DNA of 64,000 nucleotides from Saprospiraceae bacterium (GTDB lineage: Bacteria > Bacteroidota > Bacteroidia > Chitinophagales > Saprospiraceae), in NCBI GenBank assembly GCA_016787525.1, contig JAEUUP010000043.1:48615-112614 (forward strand). The letters are read 5' to 3'. Positions 1-8,302 of the stretch are shown in pieces; the stretch's first letter is position 1; each line of letters starts with the position of its first letter. Both the position numbers and the translations under genes were made by a program. Under the pieces are notes generated by a model, which made no database searches, was not told the origin of the DNA, and worked only from the letters and a program-made list of their open reading frames with translations.

Positions 1-2
1 AT

Positions 3-611
3 GGCATTAAGAACGCGGTCAAAGTAACAAGCATTACCGAATCCGTAACGACATATACGCCCATCATTCCTTTGACATTATTGGATTTTAGTGATAAAGA
101 ACAAGCCGACAAGTCCATAAAACTCACGTGGACAACAGTCAACGAAATCAATACCAGTCATTTTGAGATAGAACACAGCACCGACGGCAAAACATTCCAC
201 AATATCGGTAGCATAAAGTCCAATAATGATAAAAAACAGAACGCATACACTTTCGCAGACAATAAACCCGATGCCGATATTAACTATTATCGCCTGCGAC
301 AAGTTGATTTGGATGCCCACAATACACTATCCAAAACCATTGCTATCTATCCGCGTGGCGAAAGTCAACAATTCAAAACCTTTTATGACAGTCGCAACGA
401 CATGATAGTGATACAGTCCAACTTTTTAAACGCCACCGACATCACTGTTCAAGTATTCAATCTCAGTGGTCAACAAATGGCAGAAACTACGCTTGTCCAA
501 GGTGCAAGTAATGACTTCATCCGTACACCACACTTACAAAACGGTTTGTATATTGTTGTTCTCTCATCCACCACACAACAAGAGTCATTAAAAGTCACCA
601 TCAACCGATGA
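3..611 (+). CDS. C-terminal part of a T9SS-secreted protein (5' end outside window)
   Basis: The frame is open from base 3 with no start, so about 202 residues of a longer gene are visible. The first visible half has the LTWTTVNEINTSHFEIE pattern that in many Bacteroidota exported proteins lies just before the sorting signal. The last 75 or so residues look like a type A T9SS C-terminal domain, with a Y/V-rich strand in NGLYIVVLSS and a basic end (TINR). The protein is therefore probably exported to the cell surface or medium by the type IX system, but its catalytic or binding part is not in the window. A strong hairpin terminator follows. Confidence 0.85.
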   Translation, partial: GIKNAVKVTSITESVTTYTPIIPLTLLDFSDKEQADKSIKLTWTTVNEINTSHFEIEHSTDGKTFHNIGSIKSNNDKKQNAYTFADNKPDADINYYRLRQVDLDAHNTLSKTIAIYPRGESQQFKTFYDSRNDMIVIQSNFLNATDITVQVFNLSGQQMAETTLVQGASNDFIRTPHLQNGLYIVVLSSTTQQESLKVTINR

Positions 612-684
612 GAAAGAATACAATTTCCAAAATTGATACAACCACCACCTAAACTCGTTCTATCAATTCAAAAAAATATAGACA

Positions 685-720
685 AAACCCTAAGCGTCAT
701 TAAACAACGCTTAGGGTTTT
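685..720 (+). terminator. Hairpin terminator after the T9SS protein gene
   Basis: A perfect 13-bp stem (AAAACCCTAAGCG pairing with CGCTTAGGGTTTT) and an 11-base loop lie 74 bases after the stop codon and end in a short T run. Confidence 0.85.
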
Positions 721-723
721 GTC

Positions 724-1084
724 ATATCTGCCTTAAAAAACGTGATATAGCGGTTGCGGGTATTCAATAAAATCTTAGAGTCTATCATATCCACTTTAGA
801 AAACGTAATATAACCGTTGCAGGTATCCAATAAAATCTTAGAGTCTATCATATCCACTTTAGAAAACGTGATATAATCGTTGCGGATATTCAATAAAATC
901 GTAGAGTCTATCATATCCGCTTTAGAAAACGTGATATAACGGTTGCGGGTATTCAATAAAATCTTAGAGTCTATCATATCCACTTTAGAAAACGTGATAT
1001 AACCGTTGCGGGTATTCAATAAAATCTTAGAGTCTATCATATCCGCTTTAGAAAATGTGATATAATCGTTGCGGGTATTCAATA
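724..1084. repeat. Tandem array, six units of 63 bp
   Basis: The phrase CGTGATATA (or a close variant) recurs at 741, 804, 867, 930, 993 and 1056, a period of exactly 63 bp. Units differ by a few substitutions. Because 63 is a multiple of three, the array is open in several frames, but the translation is just a 21-residue repeat with no start context and I do not regard it as a gene. It begins directly beside the terminator of the preceding gene, as array 3 does at 63.6 kb. Confidence 0.95.
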
Positions 1085-1177
1085 AACGCTACTGTTTTAT
1101 CACGTTTTAACAAAAAACACCAACCACCCCCTCAGTATTTTCACCTTTTGAAACAACAAAAACATCTGTTTCCAAAA

Positions 1178-1209
1178 ATCGTAGGAAGATTTTGAATCTC
1201 CCTACGATT
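1178..1209 (-). terminator. Hairpin downstream of the DUF2911 gene
   Basis: AATCGTAGG pairs with CCTACGATT around an A/T-rich middle that extends the stem. It lies about 100 bases beyond the end of the minus-strand DUF2911 gene. Two further small palindromes (1233-1262 and near 1267) fill the rest of the 1085-1311 gap, together with one copy of the dispersed 10-mer at 1128. Confidence 0.5.
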
Positions 1210-1311
1210 AATGTCTCAAAAACCCAATAATGCGCTATATCGAAACATGAAGTTTCCCATTCGATAAAGCATGATGCTTAACAACATAAAAGGATAACCA
1301 GAACATCTATG

Positions 1312-2439
1312 TTATAACGCTTTTCCTTCTTCCAATTTCTTAATGGCATCTGTAACAGACTTTTTGTTGACCTCATCAGGTGCTTGAGTAAGAGCAACCT
1401 TAGCATGTTCTAAAGCCTTTTTCAAATCACCCATAGCAGAATAACCACGCATGAGACCAACATGTGTCGGCCAAATACCATTGTGCTTTTTGAAATTCAT
1501 CTCAAATACAGCCACAGCCTCAGTTGTTTTCTTTTGATTGAGGAGTTGACGACCGTATTGATGCAATTCGATAGCCGAACCGTTCTCCAATGCAACTTTC
1601 ATAGCCTCTTCTGCTTCGGTTTTCTTACCTAATTTTTCAAGCAATCGAGATTTGGTTGACAGAGCGTTGAATGTTTTAGTGGCACCCAGATTGGGGTCAG
1701 TGGCAGAGTTAGCCCAACTCAGAGCTTCTTCTAAATTCACATCGTTTTGTAAACACCAATTGGCAGCAGCAGCTAAACTGGGTGGGTCAAAGCCAATTGC
1801 GCCACTCATTTGGCGTTTTATGTCAGCCAAAACAGTCTTCTTGGCATCCACACTCACATTAAAAGGTATTTTCCAATACTCCCAAAGTAAGGCAATATCA
1901 ACAGAATTAGCCGTTTGGTTCTCAAAAACATAGGTCAAACGCTCTTGCAAAGGCGTTTGGTTCTTTTTTTGAACCGTTGCAACACGTAATACATCTTGCG
2001 ACTTATCATAGAAATAACTACCCCAAGCAGCCGCATTTTTGTTAAAAATCAAAACACAAGAATCCGCATAAACCGCCATAAAAAGGGCATACTTGCCCGC
2101 AGCCAATGCTTTTCCGTTGATGACAACATCAGTCGAAAATGAAATTGTTGTACATTCATCTGCGCCTGCACGCCAAGGTGACTCGACATTTGAGCCATAA
2201 CCCAAGACTGTAAAGCCATAATGGACGATGTCTGTTCCCCAAATTTTACCTTCTCGACCTTTCACACCTGGTGCATTCCAACTGATGTCAATATCGGTGA
2301 CACCAATCGTTCGTCCAGTACGATTCGGATAGTTTTGGTTTTGAGGAATACGCAAAGCTTGTGCTTGTGCAAAGTGGGTAAGTGCCAAAAAACACAGGAA
2401 TACACCTGTTTTGACTGAGTAAATACTTAGCTTTTTCAT
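1312..2439 (-). CDS. DUF2911 and TPR-repeat exported protein
   Basis: 375 residues with a signal peptide ending near ALTHFAQAQA. Residues about 30-190 match the DUF2911 family by pattern (ISWNAPGVKGREGKIWG, then W-R-A-G-A-D-E, then a KWGSYFY-like segment and LLWEYWKIPF). The second half consists of helical TPR-like repeats (residues about 200-370, for example ALENGSAIELHQYGRQLLNQ). The family is common in Bacteroidota periplasms but has no assigned biochemical activity. The start is an ATG. It lies just downstream of the peroxidase gene on the same strand, with 88 bases between them, so the two may be co-transcribed. Confidence 0.85.
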   Translation of the reverse strand: MKKLSIYSVKTGVFLCFLALTHFAQAQALRIPQNQNYPNRTGRTIGVTDIDISWNAPGVKGREGKIWGTDIVHYGFTVLGYGSNVESPWRAGADECTTISFSTDVVINGKALAAGKYALFMAVYADSCVLIFNKNAAAWGSYFYDKSQDVLRVATVQKKNQTPLQERLTYVFENQTANSVDIALLWEYWKIPFNVSVDAKKTVLADIKRQMSGAIGFDPPSLAAAANWCLQNDVNLEEALSWANSATDPNLGATKTFNALSTKSRLLEKLGKKTEAEEAMKVALENGSAIELHQYGRQLLNQKKTTEAVAVFEMNFKKHNGIWPTHVGLMRGYSAMGDLKKALEHAKVALTQAPDEVNKKSVTDAIKKLEEGKAL

Positions 2440-2527
2440 GATTCAGATTTAATTTTAAATTTTTACGAAAGAAGGGCAAAATAATAAAAGGTTGCTGAAT
2501 CATGGTCTATGTGTATCGAAAAATAGA

Positions 2528-3628
2528 CTAACGGAGATATTGAAACTTAGGATTGCGCAAAAAAGTCTCATCGGTAAGCGTATGGAGGAAAGCAATGATG
2601 TTCACCTTATCTTCCTCAGAAAGAGGCATTTTAAGCCGTAATTGCTTTGCCAAAGTCGAACTTTGATACACCCCCTCAGTATAATGATACAAAACCATCT
2701 GTAAATTGGGCAAACGACCATCGTGCATATAAGGATAAGTGACTTCAATGTTCCGTAAAGTAGGCACTTTGAACAACAAACTGTCTTCTTTTCGTCCTGT
2801 GATGGTCATTCTACCCTTATCATTTAGTATCGAATCAGGTTTTAAACCATTGTTCTCAAAGCCACTATGTGTAAAAAGTGGCTCAGTATGGCATGATGCA
2901 CAATGTTTTTTGAACAATTCGTAACCTTTAGCTTCATATTCGTTGAACGATGCTTCATTCCGCATCACTTTGTCATATTTAGCATTGGCACTCACCAATG
3001 TCAGCATAAATTGCGAGATTACCTTTAAAATACGCTCACCTGTCACACTACTATCGCCAAAAGCTTGCTGAAAAAAGCGTGGATACCGATTCGATTGTTG
3101 CAATTTTTGTACGACATGAGCCATATTTTCGTCCATTTCGTCTCGACTACTGAGGGGTGCTAAAGCTTGCATGTCGAGATGATTGACCGCGCCATCCCAC
3201 ATAAAAGTCTTGTTCCAAGCCAGATTGACCAATGCCAACGAATTGCGTGTACCAATGCGATTGTCTATGCCATGACTCAATGAATGGTCAATATGTGTAA
3301 ATCCTGTGTACGACAAATGGCAACTGGCACATGAAATCGTACCATCTCTCGATAACAATGGTTCGTAGAATAGTCGTCGTCCCAATTCTACTTTTTCTAT
3401 TGTCAAAGGGTTTTTCGTAAAATCATAAACAGGTTTTGGAAAACCCTGAGGTACACTGAACAATGGCTCAAATGTATCTGATGAAGCCAAAAACAGTAGA
3501 ACAATAGGAATACCCATCGGTTTGAGAATAATAAAAAGCGGCTGTATTTTATTGAAGTATTTGGCTATCAATAATTTACAATTTGAATTGTTCTTTCTAC
3601 TTAAAAAGGAAAAATATTTTTTTGTCAT
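2528..3628 (-). CDS. Di-haem cytochrome c peroxidase family protein
   Basis: 366 residues with two c-type haem sites, CASCH at 100-104 and CASCH at 243-247, in the layout of the CcpA/MauG family. Members reduce hydrogen peroxide in the periplasm with electrons from cytochrome c, or carry out related oxidations. The N-terminus is odd: a basic stretch of about 35 residues precedes a hydrophobic segment (MGIPIVLLFLASS), so translation might begin at Met38. Two exact 10-mer copies lie in the gene (2672, read as TEG; 3148, read as PLS). The second haem region and the C-terminal YPYMHDGR segment are intact. Confidence 0.92.
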   Translation of the reverse strand: MTKKYFSFLSRKNNSNCKLLIAKYFNKIQPLFIILKPMGIPIVLLFLASSDTFEPLFSVPQGFPKPVYDFTKNPLTIEKVELGRRLFYEPLLSRDGTISCASCHLSYTGFTHIDHSLSHGIDNRIGTRNSLALVNLAWNKTFMWDGAVNHLDMQALAPLSSRDEMDENMAHVVQKLQQSNRYPRFFQQAFGDSSVTGERILKVISQFMLTLVSANAKYDKVMRNEASFNEYEAKGYELFKKHCASCHTEPLFTHSGFENNGLKPDSILNDKGRMTITGRKEDSLLFKVPTLRNIEVTYPYMHDGRLPNLQMVLYHYTEGVYQSSTLAKQLRLKMPLSEEDKVNIIAFLHTLTDETFLRNPKFQYLR

Positions 3629-3732
3629 GAATTTACTGCATATTAAGCTTTTCCCATTAAAGTCTGATGATTGTCTTCATAAATCAACAGTATAGTTATT
3701 TCAACGACATAGGTTTTATACCGACATTGAAA

Positions 3733-3766
3733 CTCACAGTTTTTCTGCAAGTGGAAAAACTGTGAG
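3733..3766. terminator. 13-bp perfect hairpin
   Basis: CTCACAGTTTTTC pairs perfectly with GAAAAACTGTGAG around an 8-base loop. It lies between the flavin oxidoreductase and peroxidase genes (both minus strand), so it may terminate the former. No long T tract follows. I see nothing else in the 3629-3864 gap. Confidence 0.5.
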
Positions 3767-3864
3767 TAATAACCTAATTGAGAATCTTACAAGTTTAGAT
3801 GAGAAATTAAGCGAAAACTTGCGTTAAGTCATAAAAAAGATAAAAAATACTGAAACCCCACCAC

Positions 3865-5208
3865 TCAAACTTGAGGACGACTGTGCCACTCATTGAATAC
3901 ACCCAAACCATCCCTTTTAGCTCTGATTTCATCTAATTTTTGCAAATGTGCGTCCGATACAAAACGAGCAGGTCGTTTGTGCAAACCCTCATCGGCGAGT
4001 TGAATACCCGTGCATAAATGTTCCATGCGTTTGATATGGTTTGTTGCCCAATTCCCATACTGAGGGGTATCCTTTGATGATTTCCAAGCACCATAGAGAG
4101 CGATATAAATTTTATCTTCCATCGAGAAAGCCATTTCTGTTGTTCTCACAGGCGGTTGCCAATTGAGCCAAAGTAAATGTGTCGGTGGTGGTGGCAAAGT
4201 AGCTGCAATATCGCGCAAAAACGGCATCAAATCATCAATAGAAGCACCTGTCCACATATTATCAACGCCCCAATGATGGTCATCAGGGTAGTGCGACATG
4301 GCGAAATTATACATAGTTTCCATGCTAAATGGCACATAAGGTGTTCTGAAATAAGCTTTCCGTTTGATTGGGCTGTTTTTCATGAAAGCCATAGCTTCAT
4401 TCAGTTCGTCTTTACTATCCGCAAAAATAGGTGCAACGGCTTCAATACCTGGCGCAAAATAGTTCAAAGTATGCCGACTCATCAACATCTGAAACTCAAC
4501 TGCCTTGGGTACTGAGGGACCGACTTCATAAGCCCACCGAAAGACGTGTTCGAGGTGCTTCATCGTAAAAACATGCGAAACCATGCCTCTATACGGCGGC
4601 AATTTGTACAAACGCAAATGAAAACGCACAACTACGCCAAAAAAACCACCGCCAGAACCACGCGCTGCCCAATATAAATCGGCATTTTCAGTAGCACTGG
4701 CGTGAATCAATTCGCCATCAGCAGTCACAATGTCTAATCCCATCACACTCTCACAAGCCATGCCCAATTTGCGACCATTCCAAGCAAAACCACCTTGCAA
4801 CAAATAGCCACCAATGCACACACCTTTGCAATGTCCCGCAGGAAAAAACAAATCATGTTTGACCAATTCCGTCAACAGAACACTGCCACCTACCGCAGGA
4901 CCAGCCGTAGCAGTCATCGCTTCTTTATTGACTTCATATTTATTGAAACGCTTCATATTTATCAAAATACTCCCGTTCCGTAAGTGATTGGCGGACCAAC
5001 TGTGTCCACCCGAACACACGCTGAGTTTTCGCCCTTGCGCTTTGGCATATCTAACAGTGTCTATAATATCGTCCACCGTTTCTGGCACAACCATCATTTC
5101 GGGTCTTCTATTGGGTTCCAGTTTATTGAAAAGAGTGGCTAAAATGGCTTTATCAAAACCTTCGTCCGTTTTATTAAAAACTTGCCCTTTAATGCTTAAT
5201 GAATTCAT
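3865..5208 (-). CDS. FAD-binding oxidoreductase of the BBE type, likely bicovalent flavin
   Basis: 447 residues. An FAD-binding PCMH domain covers about residues 35-210. It carries SGGHSW with His69 and GHCKGVCIGG with Cys128, the two positions that hold the flavin covalently in berberine-bridge-enzyme-like oxidases and dehydrogenases. A BBE-type C-terminal tail (about 405-447, ending FNEWHSRPQV) is present. Such enzymes oxidise sugars, alcohols or aromatic natural products. It is the last gene of a TetR - hydrolase - oxidoreductase run on the minus strand with only 11 bases to the hydrolase, so the substrate may be linked to a phenolic compound. An exact 10-mer lies at 4058 and a near copy at 4510. 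Confidence 0.88.
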   Translation of the reverse strand: MNSLSIKGQVFNKTDEGFDKAILATLFNKLEPNRRPEMMVVPETVDDIIDTVRYAKAQGRKLSVCSGGHSWSANHLRNGSILINMKRFNKYEVNKEAMTATAGPAVGGSVLLTELVKHDLFFPAGHCKGVCIGGYLLQGGFAWNGRKLGMACESVMGLDIVTADGELIHASATENADLYWAARGSGGGFFGVVVRFHLRLYKLPPYRGMVSHVFTMKHLEHVFRWAYEVGPSVPKAVEFQMLMSRHTLNYFAPGIEAVAPIFADSKDELNEAMAFMKNSPIKRKAYFRTPYVPFSMETMYNFAMSHYPDDHHWGVDNMWTGASIDDLMPFLRDIAATLPPPPTHLLWLNWQPPVRTTEMAFSMEDKIYIALYGAWKSSKDTPQYGNWATNHIKRMEHLCTGIQLADEGLHKRPARFVSDAHLQKLDEIRAKRDGLGVFNEWHSRPQV

Positions 5209-5219
5209 TTTATTATGAT

Positions 5220-6035
5220 TTATACAGGTTTATTGAATTGATGATAAATATTTGGTAAAAAAGCTGCGAGGTGATTCATCTCTTCGGTACAGTGCAGCAT
5301 CAAGTCAATGGCTTGTTGTTTGGGTATGCGTTTGAGTTTTTGTAAGAGTTTTGACACCATTTTTGGGACTGTACCTTCGCCACGCAAAGCGATGTATTCG
5401 CCGCCCATCCAAAAGCGAGAACGCATTTCAGCCCCCCCCTCAGTACGACGAATCTGATGCACCAAATAGCCAAAATCAAGTGGAAAATGCGTGTAACCAA
5501 TTCTGGCACAAATAAAAACCACCTCTGATTTGTCCTTCAAATCAGCTTCTTTAAAACCCAATTCAGTAGGCGAAATGAAGCGAATATTGGCTTTTTCGAG
5601 GCTTTCTCCGATGTATTCTTCAATCATAGAAGTTCGCCCGATATAGGCTTCGCGTTCTTGATCGCCATCTTGCCACTGAGCATCGAGATGCGCTCGGGGA
5701 TGCCACAATTTGTAGCGATTGGCTTTGCAACCATGCCAACCAAACCACCAATCCCACATATAAGGTGCGACATTTGGCATAGGTGTCAAAACCGCCACAC
5801 GAGCCGAGCCATCGGCTTCGAGAGAGTAGCCATTTTCAATGGTTTGATAGCCTTTTTCCAACAAAGTCGTCGCTTGTGCGACAGAAGGTAATTGCCCTAC
5901 TGCAACAGGTGAGTTTTTCACCCCCCTCAGTATTTCGGGGCTAACAGCCGCAAATGTTTCATCATAAAAACTTGCGTAGGGTGTATTGAAATCTTCTTTT
6001 TTATAGCCTATATATTTAGGCACTGTTTTATCCAT
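5220..6035 (-). CDS. DAPG-hydrolase (PhlG-like) family protein
   Basis: 271 residues from the ATG at 6035. A longer frame reaches 6107 but would start inside the operator region. The WWFGWHGCKANRYKLWHP segment and the following PRAHLD histidine match the metal-binding core of the 2,4-diacetylphloroglucinol hydrolase family, zinc enzymes that cleave carbon-carbon bonds in acylated phenols. An acidic/His segment (CTEEMNH) near the C-terminus could supply further ligands. The true substrate here is unknown. The TetR-type gene upstream carries the same operator sequence, which suggests induction by the substrate. Exact 10-mers lie at 5436 (eight-C run) and 5923. Confidence 0.8.
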   Translation of the reverse strand: MDKTVPKYIGYKKEDFNTPYASFYDETFAAVSPEILRGVKNSPVAVGQLPSVAQATTLLEKGYQTIENGYSLEADGSARVAVLTPMPNVAPYMWDWWFGWHGCKANRYKLWHPRAHLDAQWQDGDQEREAYIGRTSMIEEYIGESLEKANIRFISPTELGFKEADLKDKSEVVFICARIGYTHFPLDFGYLVHQIRRTEGGAEMRSRFWMGGEYIALRGEGTVPKMVSKLLQKLKRIPKQQAIDLMLHCTEEMNHLAAFLPNIYHQFNKPV

Positions 6036-6047
6036 AATAATTAAAAC

Positions 6048-6070
6048 TTTTTTGTTCGACAAAATTGTTT
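6048..6070 (-). promoter_or_regulatory. Putative TetR operator in front of the hydrolase gene
   Basis: TTTTGTTCGACAAAA is a near-palindrome (arms TTTTGT and ACAAAA). The same 23-base stretch occurs at 6770-6792 just before the TetR-type gene. It sits 13 bases upstream of the hydrolase ATG. Confidence 0.65.
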
Positions 6071-6085
6071 GTTTTGATTTAAAAA

Positions 6086-6110
6086 AATTTGATACTTGTG
6101 GTATCAAATT
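6086..6110 (-). terminator. Terminator after the TetR-type gene
   Basis: Read on the minus strand, AATTTGATAC pairs with GTATCAAATT around a 5-base loop and runs straight into seven T residues. It would separate the regulator transcript from the hydrolase transcript. Confidence 0.75.
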
Positions 6111-6154
6111 GAATACGACTATTATTTTAACAGTAAATATCTGATTGTCAATGC

Positions 6155-6763
6155 TTATCGTAGCCCTCTCAGTATCAGAGCTTTAATTTTGAGCCGACGA
6201 GTTTGTAGAAAATCTTTCATTTGTTCATCGTCTCTATTTTCTTTAAGTCTAATATATGATGCACCCAAATAGGGTATAGAGCAAAGCCCATAAATATTCA
6301 AAATCAAATCCTCTCCCGTAATATCATCTGCCACTTGTCCATGCAATTTAGCCTCGGCAATTAAGGCATCTAACTCAAAGGGTATGGTATCTTGATGACT
6401 GGCTGCCACAAATGCTGCCATTTCGGGCATTTCGTTGAGCAGATTAACGATAAAACTGGGCAACCCTGGTTTGGCTTCAAAAAGGTCGGCAACCACGTCA
6501 ATCAAATGTTCAATCAACTCTTCCAACGATTGATTTTCGCGAATCAAACGCTTGATATGGCTGAAAACGGTGTTCAAAGTCTGGTTCATCACCTCTTGAA
6601 ACAGTGCCTCTTTGGTACTATAGTAATAATGCAACATCGTGCGGCTTATTCCCGCTTCTTCCGCTATCATCGTCGTGCGTGTTCCCTTGAAACCATTGGC
6701 ATGAAAGACTTTTTCTGCTGCTATGAGTATTCTGTTCTTTGTATCACTGTCTATTTTAGGCAT
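6155..6763 (-). CDS. TetR-family transcriptional regulator
   Basis: 202 residues from the ATG at 6763. An upstream TTG at 6784 is possible but lies inside the putative operator. The N-terminal helix-turn-helix is typical (residues about 15-55: ILIAAEKVFHANGFKGTRTT, then EAGISRTMLHYYYSTKEALF). The C-terminal ligand domain is diverged as usual. An operator-like palindrome overlaps the region just upstream of the start and a second copy precedes the hydrolase gene, so the protein probably represses both. The last codons contain a degenerate copy of the dispersed 10-mer (6165). Confidence 0.93.
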   Translation of the reverse strand: MPKIDSDTKNRILIAAEKVFHANGFKGTRTTMIAEEAGISRTMLHYYYSTKEALFQEVMNQTLNTVFSHIKRLIRENQSLEELIEHLIDVVADLFEAKPGLPSFIVNLLNEMPEMAAFVAASHQDTIPFELDALIAEAKLHGQVADDITGEDLILNIYGLCSIPYLGASYIRLKENRDDEQMKDFLQTRRLKIKALILRGLR

Positions 6764-6769
6764 ATAAAT

Positions 6770-6792
6770 TTTTTTGTTCGACAAAATTGTTT
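6770..6792 (-). promoter_or_regulatory. Putative autoregulatory TetR operator
   Basis: Second copy of the 23-base sequence found at 6048-6070, containing TTTTGTTCGACAAAA. It lies 6 bases upstream of the regulator ATG at 6763, which fits autorepression. Confidence 0.65.
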
Positions 6793-6881
6793 ATTGTTTC
6801 TGAAATGACCAAATTTTTTAGCACTTTTTTATTCGTGTTTATTAGCTTTGCTTTTTTCAGTCAATAAAATCACTCTTTTTT

Positions 6882-7817
6882 ATGAGTTCAAACAATTCTC
6901 AGCACACCAATCATGGTACAGGTCACATCATCCAGAGTCTTGTTGTCAATTTGCTTATTACCGTTTGCAAGGCAGTTGCAGCTGTTATGACCAAATCAGG
7001 TGCAATGCTTGCTGAAGCCATTCACTCTTTTGCAGATTGTGCCAATCAGGGGCTTTTATACTTAGGTGTGAAACAAGCACAGCGTCCACCCGATGTCAAA
7101 CACCCATTAGGCTACGGTCGCTCGGTCTATTTTTGGTCTTTCATGGTGGCTATGCTGCTTTTTTCCGTGGGCGGCATGTTTTCGGTTTATGAAGGCATTC
7201 ACAAATTTGAAGAACCAGAACCCGTCCACAATATTGCATGGGGCGTGGGTATTTTGCTGTTTTCCATACTCCTGGAAGGCTATGCAACCCTATCCAACAT
7301 TAAAGAGATGAATCAAAGAAAAGGTGATAGAAGTTTTTTTCAGTACATCAGAGAGACAAAAGACAGTGACCTTATCATCATCTTTGGCGAAAACTCCGCT
7401 GCCGTGTTAGGCTTGACCTTAGCTTTGGGTTTTATGTTAGCCTCTTACTATACTGACGATGGTCGCTATGATGCCATTGGTTCTTTGCTGATTGGTTTGG
7501 TACTGATTGGCGTAGCTATTTTTCTAAGTATAGAAGTCAAATCGTTGCTTATTGGTGAAAGTGCTGACCCAATTATATCCGAAACAGCCCAACAAATCGC
7601 TTTTGAGCATCCTCACATCAAAGAGATGATAAATTGTATCACGGTTCAGCAAGGCCCTGGTGAGGTCTTGGTCTGTGTCAAAATTAAATGTGAACCACAT
7701 TTGACAGCTCTAAATGTCAGTACGCTCATCAACGAATTTGAAAGTTTACTGAGGGGGCGTTGCCCTGAAGTTAAATGGCTTTATGTAGAACCCGATTTGC
7801 AAGAATGGGTAAATTGA
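6882..7817 (+). CDS. Cation diffusion facilitator (CDF) family metal transporter
   Basis: 311 residues. Membrane segments occur throughout residues about 20-225. The metal-site motif HSFADCANQ (about residue 47) and the PLGYGRSVYFWSFM segment after TM2 match the CDF branch related to SLC30A9. The C-terminal 80 residues resemble the cytoplasmic dimerisation domain (VLVCVKIKCEP). It should export Zn or another divalent metal in exchange for protons. A -7-like TAGCTTTG occurs at 6843 but no matching -33 element is clear. An exact 10-mer at 7747 encodes LLRG near the end. A remnant of a different cation transporter follows directly. Confidence 0.9.
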   Translation: MSSNNSQHTNHGTGHIIQSLVVNLLITVCKAVAAVMTKSGAMLAEAIHSFADCANQGLLYLGVKQAQRPPDVKHPLGYGRSVYFWSFMVAMLLFSVGGMFSVYEGIHKFEEPEPVHNIAWGVGILLFSILLEGYATLSNIKEMNQRKGDRSFFQYIRETKDSDLIIIFGENSAAVLGLTLALGFMLASYYTDDGRYDAIGSLLIGLVLIGVAIFLSIEVKSLLIGESADPIISETAQQIAFEHPHIKEMINCITVQQGPGEVLVCVKIKCEPHLTALNVSTLINEFESLLRGRCPEVKWLYVEPDLQEWVN

Positions 7818-7823
7818 CGTTCC

Positions 7824-8024
7824 GTGTTAATTCAGCTTATGTTAAGTCGTTACTTCAACTTTGAAAAATCTGCATCATTGGGTTTTGATTTATTTTTTAA
7901 TTTGGTCGTGGGTGTGTTACTTTTCTTAGCCACTTTTGTCTTTACACGTAATAAGATTGGGAAAATCGAAGGGGGTATCTTCATCGGTCTATATCTGAGT
8001 TATTTGATGTATAATCTTTTATAA
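7824..8024 (+). pseudogene. Remnant: C-terminus of a calcium/sodium antiporter (copy 1)
   Basis: The frame begins right after the CDF stop with no good ATG (GTG at 7824, ATG at 7839). About 55 residues resemble the last transmembrane helix pair of YrbG-type CaCA exchangers (RNKIGKIEGGIFIGLYLSYL). The rest of that roughly 320-residue protein is absent. A related fragment lies at 18397-18555 on the other strand. It could alternatively be a tiny membrane protein in its own right. Confidence 0.6.
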
Positions 8025-8037
8025 AAAAAATAGGGTT

Positions 8038-8223
8038 ATGTTCTTAGATCATCTTAAAAATCAATCTGTACCCGTTAGAATTTGGGCTATCAGTGTCATC
8101 ATCGCGGCTGTATATGGTTTAGTGAAAATCATTTTCTTTCCAGCATTGTCCAATACAGACTATTTAATTATGGCTTACACGCATCTGAGTCTGTTGGTGT
8201 CTTTTTTTATGGGCAAAAAGTGA
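8038..8223 (+). CDS. Small membrane protein of unknown function
   Basis: 61 residues with two hydrophobic segments (about 15-35 and 43-57) and a short basic end (MGKK). It starts with an ATG 13 bases after the antiporter remnant and is closed by a strong terminator at 8258, which supports its being transcribed. I do not recognise a family. Confidence 0.5.
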   Translation: MFLDHLKNQSVPVRIWAISVIIAAVYGLVKIIFFPALSNTDYLIMAYTHLSLLVSFFMGKK

Positions 8224-8257
8224 CGGAACTACTGAAGGATGCCAAATAATCACTTTA

Positions 8258-8290
8258 CCCCATCCAAAAGTTTGACACTTTTGGATGGGG
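8258..8290. terminator. Bidirectional hairpin terminator
   Basis: CCCCATCCAAAAG pairs perfectly with CTTTTGGATGGGG (13 bp, 7-base loop) between the convergent small membrane protein and lectin genes. Confidence 0.85.
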
Positions 8291-8302
8291 CAAAACAAAT
8301 TT

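Noticed and set aside
711..1082. A 123-residue open frame on the minus strand with 21-residue repeats
   Set aside because: It is the translation of the 63-bp tandem array; all frames stay open because the period is a multiple of three, and no ribosome site or signal is present.
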